Assembly (NCBI RefSeq): GCF_016745505.1
Contig: NZ_JAERUC010000172.1
Location: forward strand, 26,653-90,652
DNA length: 64,000 bases
Direction: 5' to 3'
Source of the DNA: Streptomyces silvae
GTDB lineage: Bacteria; Actinomycetota; Actinomycetes; Streptomycetales; Streptomycetaceae
Numbering within the stretch: the stretch's first letter is position 1; each line of letters starts with the position of its first letter. The position numbers and the translations under genes were made by a program. Shown one piece after another: positions 17,002-25,209 of the stretch. The notes below the pieces were generated by a model. The model was given only the letters and a program-made list of their open reading frames with translations, searched no databases and was not told the DNA's origin.

Positions 17002-17889
17002 TCACGGGTCCCGGCGCCGGTATGCCGGTGCGGGCGATGGCGCGGTGCGGGCGAAGTGGTCGTCGGCTCGGGCCGATCGGAGCAGGATCTTCGTGACCTT
17101 CCCGTCGGCGGTGCTGATCCCGATCGTGGCGAGGGGATGTCCTCCCGGGGCGATGAGGTACATCGGTTCTCCGTTGACGACGATCCTGCAAGCCGCCTGG
17201 ATGCGGTCACGGTGGTGAGCGGTTTCGGTGGCGATGTCGAGGGCTCCGACGACGGTCGTGCGGGCTCCGGGAGGCAGGAGCGCTGCCTCGGCGTCGCGGA
17301 CACAGTCCGGCGCGAGCAGCTGCAGCATCCTGCGGGTGTCCCCCGTCCGGGCCGCCGCCATGAAGGCCTCGGCGACCTGCTGGTCCGGCCGGCCGGCCTG
17401 GAGCGAGGCGTCCTGGGGCCCGTCGAGGCGCTGTCGAGCCCTGCTGGCGTGCTTCTTGGCGCTGGGCACCGTCCCGCCCAGCACATGTGCGATCCGGTCG
17501 AACGGCACGGAGAACAGGTCGTGCAGGACGTAGGCGACCCGTTGAGGCGGGGTCAGCTGCTGCATCAGGACCATGAGCGCCCGGGAGACGTCCTCCGCGC
17601 GAAGGACCGCTTCGTCCGCGGCCAGTCCCGCGGCCGGGACGGCGTGCGCGAGCAGCGGCGCCTCGTTGCGACGGCGCCGGGCACGCAGCTCGTCCAGGCA
17701 GACCCTGGCGGTGACGGTCGTGAGCCAGGCGGACGGGCTCTCGATCGGCGGCGACGGCCGGGCGGCCCCGGCCCGCAACCAGGCCGTCTGGACAGCGTCC
17801 TGGGCGTCATGAGTGGAGCCGAGCATGCGGTGGGCGACCGACAGCAGATGCGGTCGCACGGCCTCGAAGTCCTCGAGCGTGATCGGCAT
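17002..17889 (-). CDS. ECF RNA polymerase sigma factor with SnoaL-like C-terminal extension
   Basis: The ATG at 17889 follows AAGGTGA by five bases, giving 295 residues; a longer frame lacks this site. Region 2 is HLLSVAHRMLGSTHDAQDAV (about 15-35) and region 4 covers TPPQRVAYVLHDLFSVPFDR and KKHASRARQRL (about 112-165). The remaining 125 residues form a SnoaL-like extension (AFMAAARTGDTRRMLQLLAP, ending in ADGKVTKILLRSA). This is the ECF41/ECF56-type architecture, in which the extension replaces a separate anti-sigma factor. No anti-sigma gene is adjacent. The divergently transcribed DoxX gene is a plausible target. Confidence 0.9.
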   Translation of the reverse strand: MPITLEDFEAVRPHLLSVAHRMLGSTHDAQDAVQTAWLRAGAARPSPPIESPSAWLTTVTARVCLDELRARRRRNEAPLLAHAVPAAGLAADEAVLRAEDVSRALMVLMQQLTPPQRVAYVLHDLFSVPFDRIAHVLGGTVPSAKKHASRARQRLDGPQDASLQAGRPDQQVAEAFMAAARTGDTRRMLQLLAPDCVRDAEAALLPPGARTTVVGALDIATETAHHRDRIQAACRIVVNGEPMYLIAPGGHPLATIGISTADGKVTKILLRSARADDHFARTAPSPAPAYRRRDP

Positions 17890-17972
17890 GGGTGTCACCT
17901 TTCCGGGCCGGCTGACGTCAGGACGGTCGGTGCAACCCATTCCTGTTCACGTCCCGAGGAGATGACGACGTC

Positions 17973-18110
17973 ATGACCCTACAGATGGTGCGGCTCCGCA
18001 CCGCCGGCGAACCGGCTGCCGAGGCCGGGCCGCCACGCGCGAAGGTGAGGGAGGCGGCCCCCGCGGTGCCACCCCGGCCGCTCAGCGACGTGAGGGCGTA
18101 CGACTCATGA
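17973..18110 (+). CDS. Small uncharacterised frame coupled to the DoxX gene
   Basis: A 45-codon frame starts at ATG 17973 and ends with TGA overlapping the DoxX start (ATGA), a sign of translational coupling. The sequence (MTLQMVRLRTAGEPAAEAG...) is Pro/Ala-rich with no recognisable domain and could be a relic. GAGGAG precedes a nearby ATG at 17962 in another frame that stops after four codons. Confidence 0.3.
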   Translation: MTLQMVRLRTAGEPAAEAGPPRAKVREAAPAVPPRPLSDVRAYDS

Positions 18111-18460
18111 GCTCCGTACTCGTCATCGCCACGGTCGGATGCGTCCTCGCGAACACGTTCGTGGCGATCGCGGACTACATGCGAGCACCGTTCGTACGGG
18201 AGAACTCGGCAGAGGTCGGACTCCCGCCGGCTGCGCTGCCGTACCTGGCGACCCTCAAACTGGCGGGCGCCGCCGGGCTTGTCATGGGACTTCTCGGCGC
18301 GCACGGGCTGGGCCTGGCGGCAGGAATCGGCTTGACCGCGTTCTTCGCCGGCGCCGTCATGGCCCACGTCCGCGCGCGCGTCTTCCACAACATCGTCTTC
18401 CCCGGCGGCTACCTGCTGCTGGCGGTTGCCGCCACCGGCTACTTCGCGGGCAGATCATGA
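18107..18460 (+). CDS. DoxX-family small membrane protein
   Basis: The 117-residue protein has four hydrophobic segments: VLVIATVGCVLANTFVAIAD, PYLATLKLAGAAGLVMGLLG, LGLAAGIGLTAFFAGAVMAH and GYLLLAVAATGYFAG. That layout, with a conserved KLAGAAGL motif in helix 2 and AHVRAR after helix 3, is the DoxX fold. Members are linked with redox stress and small-molecule oxidation, without a settled reaction. Its start overlaps the stop of a small upstream frame. It is divergent from the ECF sigma gene, and such sigma factors commonly control an adjacent small oxidoreductase or DoxX-like gene, so regulation by that sigma is likely. Confidence 0.85.
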   Translation: MSSVLVIATVGCVLANTFVAIADYMRAPFVRENSAEVGLPPAALPYLATLKLAGAAGLVMGLLGAHGLGLAAGIGLTAFFAGAVMAHVRARVFHNIVFPGGYLLLAVAATGYFAGRS

Positions 18461-18515
18461 CCCGCACCGACGTACCCGTCGGAGCAGCGGTCCACCGTTC
18501 TCCCCGACCGTGGTT

Positions 18516-19289
18516 TCAGGGGCGGGGCCGGGTCGCGGTGTCGAGGTAGAAGGCGTCGATGCTCTGGACGGCCTGCTCGAATTCCTGCAGGTTGACCGGC
18601 TTGGTCACATAGGCGTTGGCGTGACTGCTGTACGCGCCGGTCACGTCGTCCGGGGCGGTGGACGTGGTGAGGACCACCACCGGGATGGTGTGCAGGTCCT
18701 CGTCGTTCTTCAGGACCTTCAGCAGCTCACGGCCGTTCATCCTCGGCATGTTCAGGTCGAGGACGATCAGGTCGGGCCGCGAGTTGCCCGGGGCGCGCAG
18801 GTGCTCCAAGGCGGCGACACCGTCGGTGACCTGGACCAGATTGCGGGCTCCGCGCTCGGCGAGGGCTTCCTCGATGAGCATGGCGTCGGCGATGTCGTCC
18901 TCGACGAGCAGAACGTCGAACGCGCGGGAGGGGGTGGTGCTCATCATCGGATGCTCCGTGGGTTTCTCGTCGGAGTGCTGGAAGAGGCCCGGCCAGCGGC
19001 GGCGTGCGCCTTGCCGGCTCATACCGCAGGCGGCACCGAGCTGGGGGTAGCCGGCACCCGCGCGGGCGGCAGCCACGGCTGCTTCCCGCTGGAGCCGCTC
19101 AGCCGCCTGCTGAAGGTTTTCCAGCACATGTAGCAGAGCCAGAGCCGGCGCCGGGTCGTCCGGCGCCGGACGCCGTGAGGTTTCCGACAAACGGCGAGCG
19201 AGGCGCTGCGCAAGACTGTCGACCTCTGCGTCCGCGATGAGGGCCGTCTCATCCGGCGTGGTCCGCAGTTCGAAGTTCTTGCCTGGCAT
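18516..19289 (-). CDS. HTH-like domain in frame with a response-regulator receiver domain
   Basis: The frame from ATG 19289 encodes 257 residues without a stop. The first part (about 1-110) is a small helical protein type: LIADAEVDSLAQRLARRLSE, HVLENLQQAAERL, then YPQLGAACGMSRQGARRRWP, which looks like a helix-turn-helix. The second part is a complete receiver domain (VLLVEDDIADAMLIEEALAE, phospho-acceptor Asp in LIVLDLNMPRMNG, ALT-like VVVLTTS, Lys in YVTKP). An internal ATG-ATG at 18947/18944 with GGAG just upstream could start the receiver alone as a 143-144-residue protein. No DNA-binding domain follows the receiver. It is divergent from the CHASE3 kinase gene and is its likely partner. 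Confidence 0.75.
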   Translation of the reverse strand: MPGKNFELRTTPDETALIADAEVDSLAQRLARRLSETSRRPAPDDPAPALALLHVLENLQQAAERLQREAAVAAARAGAGYPQLGAACGMSRQGARRRWPGLFQHSDEKPTEHPMMSTTPSRAFDVLLVEDDIADAMLIEEALAERGARNLVQVTDGVAALEHLRAPGNSRPDLIVLDLNMPRMNGRELLKVLKNDEDLHTIPVVVLTTSTAPDDVTGAYSSHANAYVTKPVNLQEFEQAVQSIDAFYLDTATRPRP

Positions 19290-19319
19290 GTCCGGCACTC
19301 TAGGGCCTCGAAGCTCTCT

Positions 19320-19339
19320 GTGACAACAATCGTTGTCAC
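19320..19339. promoter_or_regulatory. Perfect palindromic operator between regulator and kinase genes
   Basis: GTGACAAC-AATC-GTTGTCAC has perfect 8-base arms. It lies 31 bases before the minus-strand HTH-receiver start (19289) and 58 bases before the plus-strand kinase start (19397), so one bound protein could control both directions. The HTH-like N-terminal domain encoded next door is the obvious candidate. Confidence 0.6.
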
Positions 19340-19396
19340 CCATTAGAGTGTGCTGGCCGCTCCTCCGGGCGGCTGCCGCAGCGAGGAGTCCACCGA

Positions 19397-21004
19397 ATGA
19401 CCGGGAATACGAAACCACCGCGTACGCGGTGGTTCTCCACGTGGACGACCCGGCGGTGGCTTCGCGTGGGTGCGGCCGTCTCCCTGGCGGTGCTGGCCCT
19501 CCTCGGGACGACCGGGGCATGGGTGCTGGCACGGAGCGCGTCGATCAGCAGCGATCTCGTGGACGTGCGGTCCCCGGCGCTGGCACAGGCGATCCGCCTG
19601 GAATCGGCTCTGCTCAACCAGGAGACGGGCATCCGTGGCTACGGACTGACCGGCTCACGGGAGTTCATCACTCCGTACGAGGACGGCCTCGCCAAGCAGA
19701 AAGCCGTCGTCACGGAGCTCTCCGGGCTGCTCCGCGACGACCCGGCCGGCCTCGACGACCTCGAAGCCGTGCAGGACGCCACGGCCACGTGGCAGGAGAG
19801 GATCGCACGGCCGATCACCGCGGCACCCGGCGGCTCACCCTCCCCGCTGGCCACCCAACGGGCGGCGGAGGGCAAGCAGACCTTCGACGAGGTACGCGCG
19901 GCCGTGAGCCGCCAGCAGGAACGGCTGCGCTCGGAGGTCGTCCGGGTGAAGGGCGACCTCAAGGCCACGATGGCCTTGCGTAACGGGGTCTTCAGCGCCA
20001 TCGCCGCCCTGATGGTCGTCCTGACGGCCTTCGTCTTCGAAGGACTGCGCCGCGGCATCAACCGGCCGCTGGAACAGCTCGGCACGGACGCCCGGATCAT
20101 CGCCGGCGGTGACTTCGACCACCCCATCGCCCCGACCGGGCCCGCCGACCTGAGACGTCTGAGCAGCGAGATCGACTTCATGCGCCGCCGCCTGGTGCGG
20201 GAGCTGGCCTTCAGCGAGGAGTCACGTCAGCGGCTCGACGCGCAGGCCGCGAACCTTCAGCGCTCGAACGCCGAGCTGGAGCAGTTCGCGTACGTGGCCT
20301 CCCATGACCTCCAGGAGCCGCTGCGCAAGGTCTCCAGCTTCACCCAGCTCCTTCAGCGGCGCTACGGAGGACAGCTCGACGACCGGGCCGATCAGTACAT
20401 CGACTTCGCGGTCGACGGGGCGAACCGCATGCAGACCCTCATCAACGACCTGCTCGAGTTCTCGCGGGTCGGACGGGTGAACCACACACACCAGAGCATC
20501 GACCTGGACAAGGTGCTGGAGCGGACCCTGTCCGGGCTGAGTGTCGCCATCGAGGAAACCGACGCGACGATCACCCACGACCCTCTGCCGACGCTGGTCG
20601 CGGACCCCACCCAGATGGGCATGCTCTGGCAGAACCTGATCGGCAACGCGGTCAAGTTCCGTCGGCCGGACGAGACACCGAAGATCCATGTCACGGCGGC
20701 CCGTGAGGACGACCTGTGGCGGTTCACCGTCACCGACAACGGCATCGGCATCGCACCGGAATACGCCGACAAGGTCTTCGTGATCTTCCAGCGCCTGCAC
20801 ACAAAGGACGTCTACTCCGGCAGCGGCATCGGCCTCGCGATGTGCAAGAAGGTCGTGGAGTTCCACGGCGGCACGATCTCCGTCGACACGGCGTACCAGG
20901 AAGGCACGCGCATCACCTTCACGCTGGCGCCGGAACCGCCGGAGAATCCGGGTCCTTCCACCCTGCCGGAGGCCAGCCGCTCCGGCGCGGAGCGGAGCGG
21001 ATGA
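19397..21004 (+). CDS. CHASE3-HAMP sensor histidine kinase
   Basis: The start at 19397 follows AGGAG by nine bases; the product has 535 residues. One membrane helix (about 24-45), a CHASE3 extracytoplasmic domain with the family motif NQETGIRGYGLTG near residue 74, and a second helix (about 196-216) are followed by HAMP (INRPLEQL...GGDFDHP). The HisKA dimer box is QFAYVASHDLQEPLRKVSSF with phospho-acceptor His at about 303. The ATPase has N box WQNLIGNAVKF, G1 DNGIGIA and G2 GSGIGLAMCKKVV. This kinase class often resembles bacteriophytochrome-like catalytic cores. It is co-transcribed with the receiver-PP2C gene one base downstream and divergent from the HTH-receiver gene. Confidence 0.92.
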   Translation: MTGNTKPPRTRWFSTWTTRRWLRVGAAVSLAVLALLGTTGAWVLARSASISSDLVDVRSPALAQAIRLESALLNQETGIRGYGLTGSREFITPYEDGLAKQKAVVTELSGLLRDDPAGLDDLEAVQDATATWQERIARPITAAPGGSPSPLATQRAAEGKQTFDEVRAAVSRQQERLRSEVVRVKGDLKATMALRNGVFSAIAALMVVLTAFVFEGLRRGINRPLEQLGTDARIIAGGDFDHPIAPTGPADLRRLSSEIDFMRRRLVRELAFSEESRQRLDAQAANLQRSNAELEQFAYVASHDLQEPLRKVSSFTQLLQRRYGGQLDDRADQYIDFAVDGANRMQTLINDLLEFSRVGRVNHTHQSIDLDKVLERTLSGLSVAIEETDATITHDPLPTLVADPTQMGMLWQNLIGNAVKFRRPDETPKIHVTAAREDDLWRFTVTDNGIGIAPEYADKVFVIFQRLHTKDVYSGSGIGLAMCKKVVEFHGGTISVDTAYQEGTRITFTLAPEPPENPGPSTLPEASRSGAERSG

Positions 21005-21005
21005 G

Positions 21006-22196
21006 ATGACCACCGCCATGCCGGACGCCGTGGAGGCGGCGTCCGACGAGCCGACGTACCGCATCCTGCTGATCGAGGACGACGAGGGCGACGCCCTGCT
21101 CGTCGAGGAGCTCCTGCACGACACCGGGCTACGGTTCGAACTGACCACCAGGACCACGCTGGCCGAGGCCCGCGCCGAACTGACGCTCACCCCGATCGAC
21201 TGCATCCTCCTCGACCTGCACCTGCCCGACGTGTCGGGCATAGAAGCGGTCGCCGCGGTCCGGATCCTGGCCCCGAACACCGCGGTCATCGTCCTGACCG
21301 GGCTGTCCGAAGCGCAGGCGGGCACGGACGCCATGGCCGCGGGAGCACAGGACTACCTGGTCAAGGGCAAGGTCGAAGCGGACCTGCTGCACCGCACGGT
21401 GCGCTACGCCGTCTACCGCAGCCGGACCGAGCGCGCGAGCGCCCTGGCCCAGGTCGCCCAGATGCGGGCCGAGGAGAACGCCCGTCTGGAGCGGGGCCTG
21501 CTGCCCCAGCCGATGCTCGACACCTCCACGGTGAAAGTGACCTCCCGCTATCTGCCGGGGGCCGCGATGGCCCTCCTCGGCGGGGACTTCCTCGACGTCG
21601 TGGAGGGGGACGACGGGCTCCTGCACGCCGTCGTCGGCGATGTCAGCGGACACGGCCCCGACGCGGCCGCCCTCGGTGTCTGCCTGCGCATCGCGTGGCG
21701 CTCGCTCGTACTCGGCGGACACCGCGGCGAGGACCTGCTGCACCTGATGGAACGCATCCTGATCGCCGAACGCGGCAGCCACCACCTGTTCGCCACCTGC
21801 ACCCTCCTCACCATCGACCAGGACGCCGCTACCGCCACCCTCCACCTCGCCGGCCACCACGAGCCCCTCCTCACCACCGCGGAGGGCACCCGGGAACTGA
21901 CCGCCGCGCACGGCATCGCACTCGGCATCGTCCCCGAACTGCGCAGCTGGCCCTCCACCGTCATCCCGCTCCCGGCCGCCGGAGCGCTCACCCTCTACAC
22001 CGACGGCCTCACCGAAGGGCACAACGGGGCATCGAGCGAACGGCTCGGCGTGGAAGGACTGCTCACGCTGATCGAGAACCTGCCGCCGGCGGACCCGGCC
22101 CGCCACGTCGACCTCCTCATCCAGGAGACCAACGAGCTGAACGCCGGACGCCACTCCGACGACCTGGCCGTGCTCCGCCTCGACTGGGGCCGGTAG
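21006..22196 (+). CDS. Response regulator with PP2C (SpoIIE/RsbU-type) phosphatase output
   Basis: The ATG at 21006 is one base after the kinase stop, so the pair is coupled. The receiver domain (about 19-135) has the acidic pocket in LLIEDDEGDA, phospho-acceptor Asp near 70 in CILLDLHLPDVSG, and Lys in DYLVKGK. A linker coiled coil (AQMRAEENARLERGLLPQ) leads into a PP2C domain with acidic motifs GGDFLDVVEG, VVGDVSGHG, LYTDGLTEG and HSDDLAVL. Phosphorylation by the upstream kinase would switch on Ser/Thr dephosphorylation, most likely of a STAS anti-anti-sigma protein elsewhere, linking envelope sensing to an alternative sigma factor. Length (396) is normal for this class. Confidence 0.92.
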   Translation: MTTAMPDAVEAASDEPTYRILLIEDDEGDALLVEELLHDTGLRFELTTRTTLAEARAELTLTPIDCILLDLHLPDVSGIEAVAAVRILAPNTAVIVLTGLSEAQAGTDAMAAGAQDYLVKGKVEADLLHRTVRYAVYRSRTERASALAQVAQMRAEENARLERGLLPQPMLDTSTVKVTSRYLPGAAMALLGGDFLDVVEGDDGLLHAVVGDVSGHGPDAAALGVCLRIAWRSLVLGGHRGEDLLHLMERILIAERGSHHLFATCTLLTIDQDAATATLHLAGHHEPLLTTAEGTRELTAAHGIALGIVPELRSWPSTVIPLPAAGALTLYTDGLTEGHNGASSERLGVEGLLTLIENLPPADPARHVDLLIQETNELNAGRHSDDLAVLRLDWGR

Positions 22197-22282
22197 GCAG
22201 CCGGTTGACGAGTCGGTGAGCCGGGCGCCGCGTGGGGGTCTCAGCTGGAGGACGGTGCGCGGGTCCCGTAGTCAGCCCGTAC

Positions 22283-23458
22283 TCAGAAGGCGTACCGGAC
22301 GCGCAGCCATGGTGCGTGCGTGACGATCAGTTGCCGGAGGTGCTCCAGTGACTGCCGTTTGATGTCCCGGGAGTAGCGGACGTTGAGGGCTCCGTTCTGC
22401 GAGCGCTTGGTCTCCTGGGCGGCCGGCTGCCACAGCACTTCCTCGGCGCGTGGGTGCCAGCCCAGGTTGACCTCGTGGAGCGACCGGTTGTGGGTCAGCA
22501 TGATGATCTCGGCCGCGGCCTGCTGCTTCACACGGGTGGGCAGGACGTCTTCGAGGTGGGCGAGCAGGTCGGCCCAGTCCCGCTGCCACCCCGGGCGCAG
22601 GATGACGGGCGAGAGATTGAAGTGGACCTCGTAACCGGCGTCGAGGAAGTCGGCGGCCGCGGCGATCCTGCCGTCGATCGGGCTGGTCCGGATGTCCAGC
22701 AGCCGGGCGTCGTCGGCGGGCATGAGGGAGAAGCGCACCCGGGTGCGCCCCTGGGGGTCGAGTGCGAGCAGGTCGGGGTTGACGAACTTGGTCGCGAAGG
22801 AGGCCTTCGCCGTCGGCATGCCTCGGAAGGCGGCGACGAGGTCCGCCGTGTTGTCGCAGACCAGGGCATCGACCGAGCAGTCACCGTTCTCGCCGATGTC
22901 GTAGACCCACGCCTGGGGATCACACTGGTTGGGCTCGGTCTTGGGGCCCTGGGCCCGTACGTGGCGGCGGACGTGGGCCACGATCGCCTCGATGTTGGTG
23001 AACAGCGTGATGGGGTTGGCGTAGCCCTTGCGACGGGGGACGTAGCAGTAGGCGCAGGCCATCGCGCACCCGTTGGAGGGGCCGGGAGCGATCCAGTCGG
23101 CCGACCTGCCGTTGGGGCGTGTGCGGAGTGTGTGCTTCACCCCGAGGACGAGCGTCCCGGTCTTGATCCGGACCCAGCGGGCGGTGTTGCCGTCGTTGCC
23201 GTGGAGGGAGGGGATGCCCCAGTGGCTCGCGACCTCGGTCACGCGCGCTCCCGGCAGCCGGGCCATGATCTGTCGGCCGCGTGGGGAGTCGAGCGCGGCC
23301 GGCTCGGCGTAGACCTCCCTCACGTCGAGCATGCGGCGGGCTTCCGGGCTGTCCCGGAAGGCCGGCTGCGCGTCCGGCGTCGCTGCGATGTCCGACCACC
23401 CGAAGAGCGCCTGCTGCTCAGGCTCTCCCGAGGCGGCTCCCGGCGACGGCTGGACCAC
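22283..23458 (-). CDS. Spore photoproduct lyase family radical SAM protein
   Basis: A 391-residue protein starting at GTG 23458 with AGGAGAGG close upstream. The iron-sulfur motif is CAMACAYCYV (Cys at about 131, 135 and 138), the C-x3-C-x2-C arrangement that coordinates the 4Fe-4S cluster and S-adenosylmethionine. Other family features are VYDIGENGDCSVDAL, the VRFSLMPADDARLLD strand, FNLSPVILRPGW and HNRSLHEVNL. Spore photoproduct lyases split thymine dimers of the spore type without light. It begins 41 bases after the photolyase gene on the same strand, consistent with one transcript. The substrate lesion in actinomycetes has not, to my knowledge, been settled. Confidence 0.88.
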   Translation of the reverse strand: MVQPSPGAASGEPEQQALFGWSDIAATPDAQPAFRDSPEARRMLDVREVYAEPAALDSPRGRQIMARLPGARVTEVASHWGIPSLHGNDGNTARWVRIKTGTLVLGVKHTLRTRPNGRSADWIAPGPSNGCAMACAYCYVPRRKGYANPITLFTNIEAIVAHVRRHVRAQGPKTEPNQCDPQAWVYDIGENGDCSVDALVCDNTADLVAAFRGMPTAKASFATKFVNPDLLALDPQGRTRVRFSLMPADDARLLDIRTSPIDGRIAAAADFLDAGYEVHFNLSPVILRPGWQRDWADLLAHLEDVLPTRVKQQAAAEIIMLTHNRSLHEVNLGWHPRAEEVLWQPAAQETKRSQNGALNVRYSRDIKRQSLEHLRQLIVTHAPWLRVRYAF

Positions 23459-23499
23459 GTTCCTCTCCTCTCCCCGTGTGCGTACTGCCGAAGGGACCC

Positions 23500-25011
23500 T
23501 CAGTCACGACGGCCGCGCTCCTGCTCCAGCAGCGCGTCGAGATCGCGGAGCCGGTCCAGCCCCCGCACCGCCTGGGTCATCCGCGCGTTGTGTTCGAACC
23601 GGTCGCGGTGGCGGTGCAGGAGATTCCAGTATCCGGCGGTGAAGGGGCAGGCGTCCTCGCCGACCCGTACGGACGGCTTGTAACGGCAGGAGCCGCAGAA
23701 GTCGCTCATGCGGTCGATGTACGCGCCTCCGGACGTGTAGGGCTTGGTGGTCATCCGGCCCCCGTCCGCGTACTGCGACATGCCCACCACGTTCGGGACC
23801 ATGACCCAGTCGTAGCCGTCGACGAAGCTGCGGTGGAACCAGTCGGTGACGGCCCCGGGATCCCATCCGCGTTGCAGGGCGAGGCTGCCCAGAATCATCA
23901 GGCGTGGAATGTGGTGGGTCCAGCCGGTCGTCCTGACCTGCTCCAGGACGTGGGCGAGGCAGTTCGCCTCCGTGCCGTCCGGGGACAGTTCCGTGAACCA
24001 GCCGGGCAGCGGCTCGTGGTGGCCCAGGGTGTTGCTCGCCCGGTATCGCGCACCGAAGTACCAGTAGACGTGCCAGACGAACTCGCGCCATCCGGCGATC
24101 TGTCGCACGAATCCCTCGGCGCTGTTGAGCGGCACCTCACCGGACCGCCACTGCGCCTCCGCCCGTTCGACGCATTCCGCCGGGTCCAGCAGGCCGAGGT
24201 TGAGCGACGAGGAGAGCAGGCTGTGGCTCATCGTCGCGTCCCCCGCGAGAACCGCGTCCTCGTACGCGCCGAACGTGGCGAGCCGGTGCTCCACGAAACG
24301 GCGGAGCGCGGCCAGCGCCTCCCTGCGCGTGGCGGGGAACCCGCGCGGCGCGTCCTCACCCACGAACTCGGCGTCCCCGTCACGCGACCAGCGGTCGAGG
24401 TCGGCCCGCACCTCGGCGTCGATGTCGCTCTCCCGGGGACGGTAGGCCGCCGGAACGCCCAGGCCGGTGGCGCCGCGCGGTGGTGGCTGCCGGTTGTCGT
24501 GGTCCAGGTTCCACCGGCCGCCGACGGGGCGGTCGCCCTCCATCAGCAGGTCGTGCGTCGTACGGACCCATCGGTAGAAGTCCTCCTGGCGGAGGTGCTT
24601 CTCGCCGTGGCCGTCCGCCCAGCCCCTGAACTCGTCGTGCGTCACGAGAAAGCCGCGCGCCGGCAGGACGGTGACGGAGGGCAGCGACCGTACGAAGGCG
24701 TGGGCGGCGTGGGAGGTGGGATGGTGCACGGTCACCGGGCCGTCCCCCACTGCCTCGCGCAGGCCCTGACGGTAGGTGTCCGCCTTGACGTACCGCACGC
24801 GGTCACCGAGCTCGGCGGCCCGGTGCCGCATCGCGGACAGAACCAGGTGGGCCTTCGCACGATGGAACCGCCGTCGCCGGAAGACGCTGCGGGCCTCGAT
24901 CATCAGCAGCGGGGTGTCCCGGCTCGGACCACCCCGCGCCGGATCGACGAAATGAGGACCGAGCTGATCACCGAACAGCCAGTGGGTGGCGCCTGACTCC
25001 GCCTCAGCCAT
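23500..25011 (-). CDS. FeS-type bacterial cryptochrome/photolyase
   Basis: The ATG at 25011 follows GGAG by eight bases and gives 503 residues; the longer frame upstream has no ribosome site. The N-terminal Rossmann domain starts HWLFGDQLGPHF and the C-terminal FAD-binding helical domain contains LGHHEPLPGW, HHIPRLMILGSLALQRG and PNVVGMSQYADGG. Four cysteines expected for the 4Fe-4S cluster are present: one in ANCLAHVLEQ and three in FCGSCRYKPSVRVGEDACP. This is the PhrB/FeS-BCP group, which includes (6-4) photolyases acting with blue light. It is followed by the spore photoproduct lyase-like gene, giving a light-driven and a light-independent photoproduct repair pair. Confidence 0.9.
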   Translation of the reverse strand: MAEAESGATHWLFGDQLGPHFVDPARGGPSRDTPLLMIEARSVFRRRRFHRAKAHLVLSAMRHRAAELGDRVRYVKADTYRQGLREAVGDGPVTVHHPTSHAAHAFVRSLPSVTVLPARGFLVTHDEFRGWADGHGEKHLRQEDFYRWVRTTHDLLMEGDRPVGGRWNLDHDNRQPPPRGATGLGVPAAYRPRESDIDAEVRADLDRWSRDGDAEFVGEDAPRGFPATRREALAALRRFVEHRLATFGAYEDAVLAGDATMSHSLLSSSLNLGLLDPAECVERAEAQWRSGEVPLNSAEGFVRQIAGWREFVWHVYWYFGARYRASNTLGHHEPLPGWFTELSPDGTEANCLAHVLEQVRTTGWTHHIPRLMILGSLALQRGWDPGAVTDWFHRSFVDGYDWVMVPNVVGMSQYADGGRMTTKPYTSGGAYIDRMSDFCGSCRYKPSVRVGEDACPFTAGYWNLLHRHRDRFEHNARMTQAVRGLDRLRDLDALLEQERGRRD

Positions 25012-25209
25012 TCCGAGCACTCCCTCGACGAACTGTCGCCCGGCCACGCGCCGACGGGGCGGCCCACCCACTCCCCCACAGATCAAAACGCACGACGGCA
25101 CCGGCAGCGCCCAGCACACGCCGGGCACTGTGAGGCACGCACGGGGGCGGCCGGTCAGATCGGTGCGGGCCGGGCTCGCTCGCCCCGCCCGATGGGGAAG
25201 ACTGAGGCC

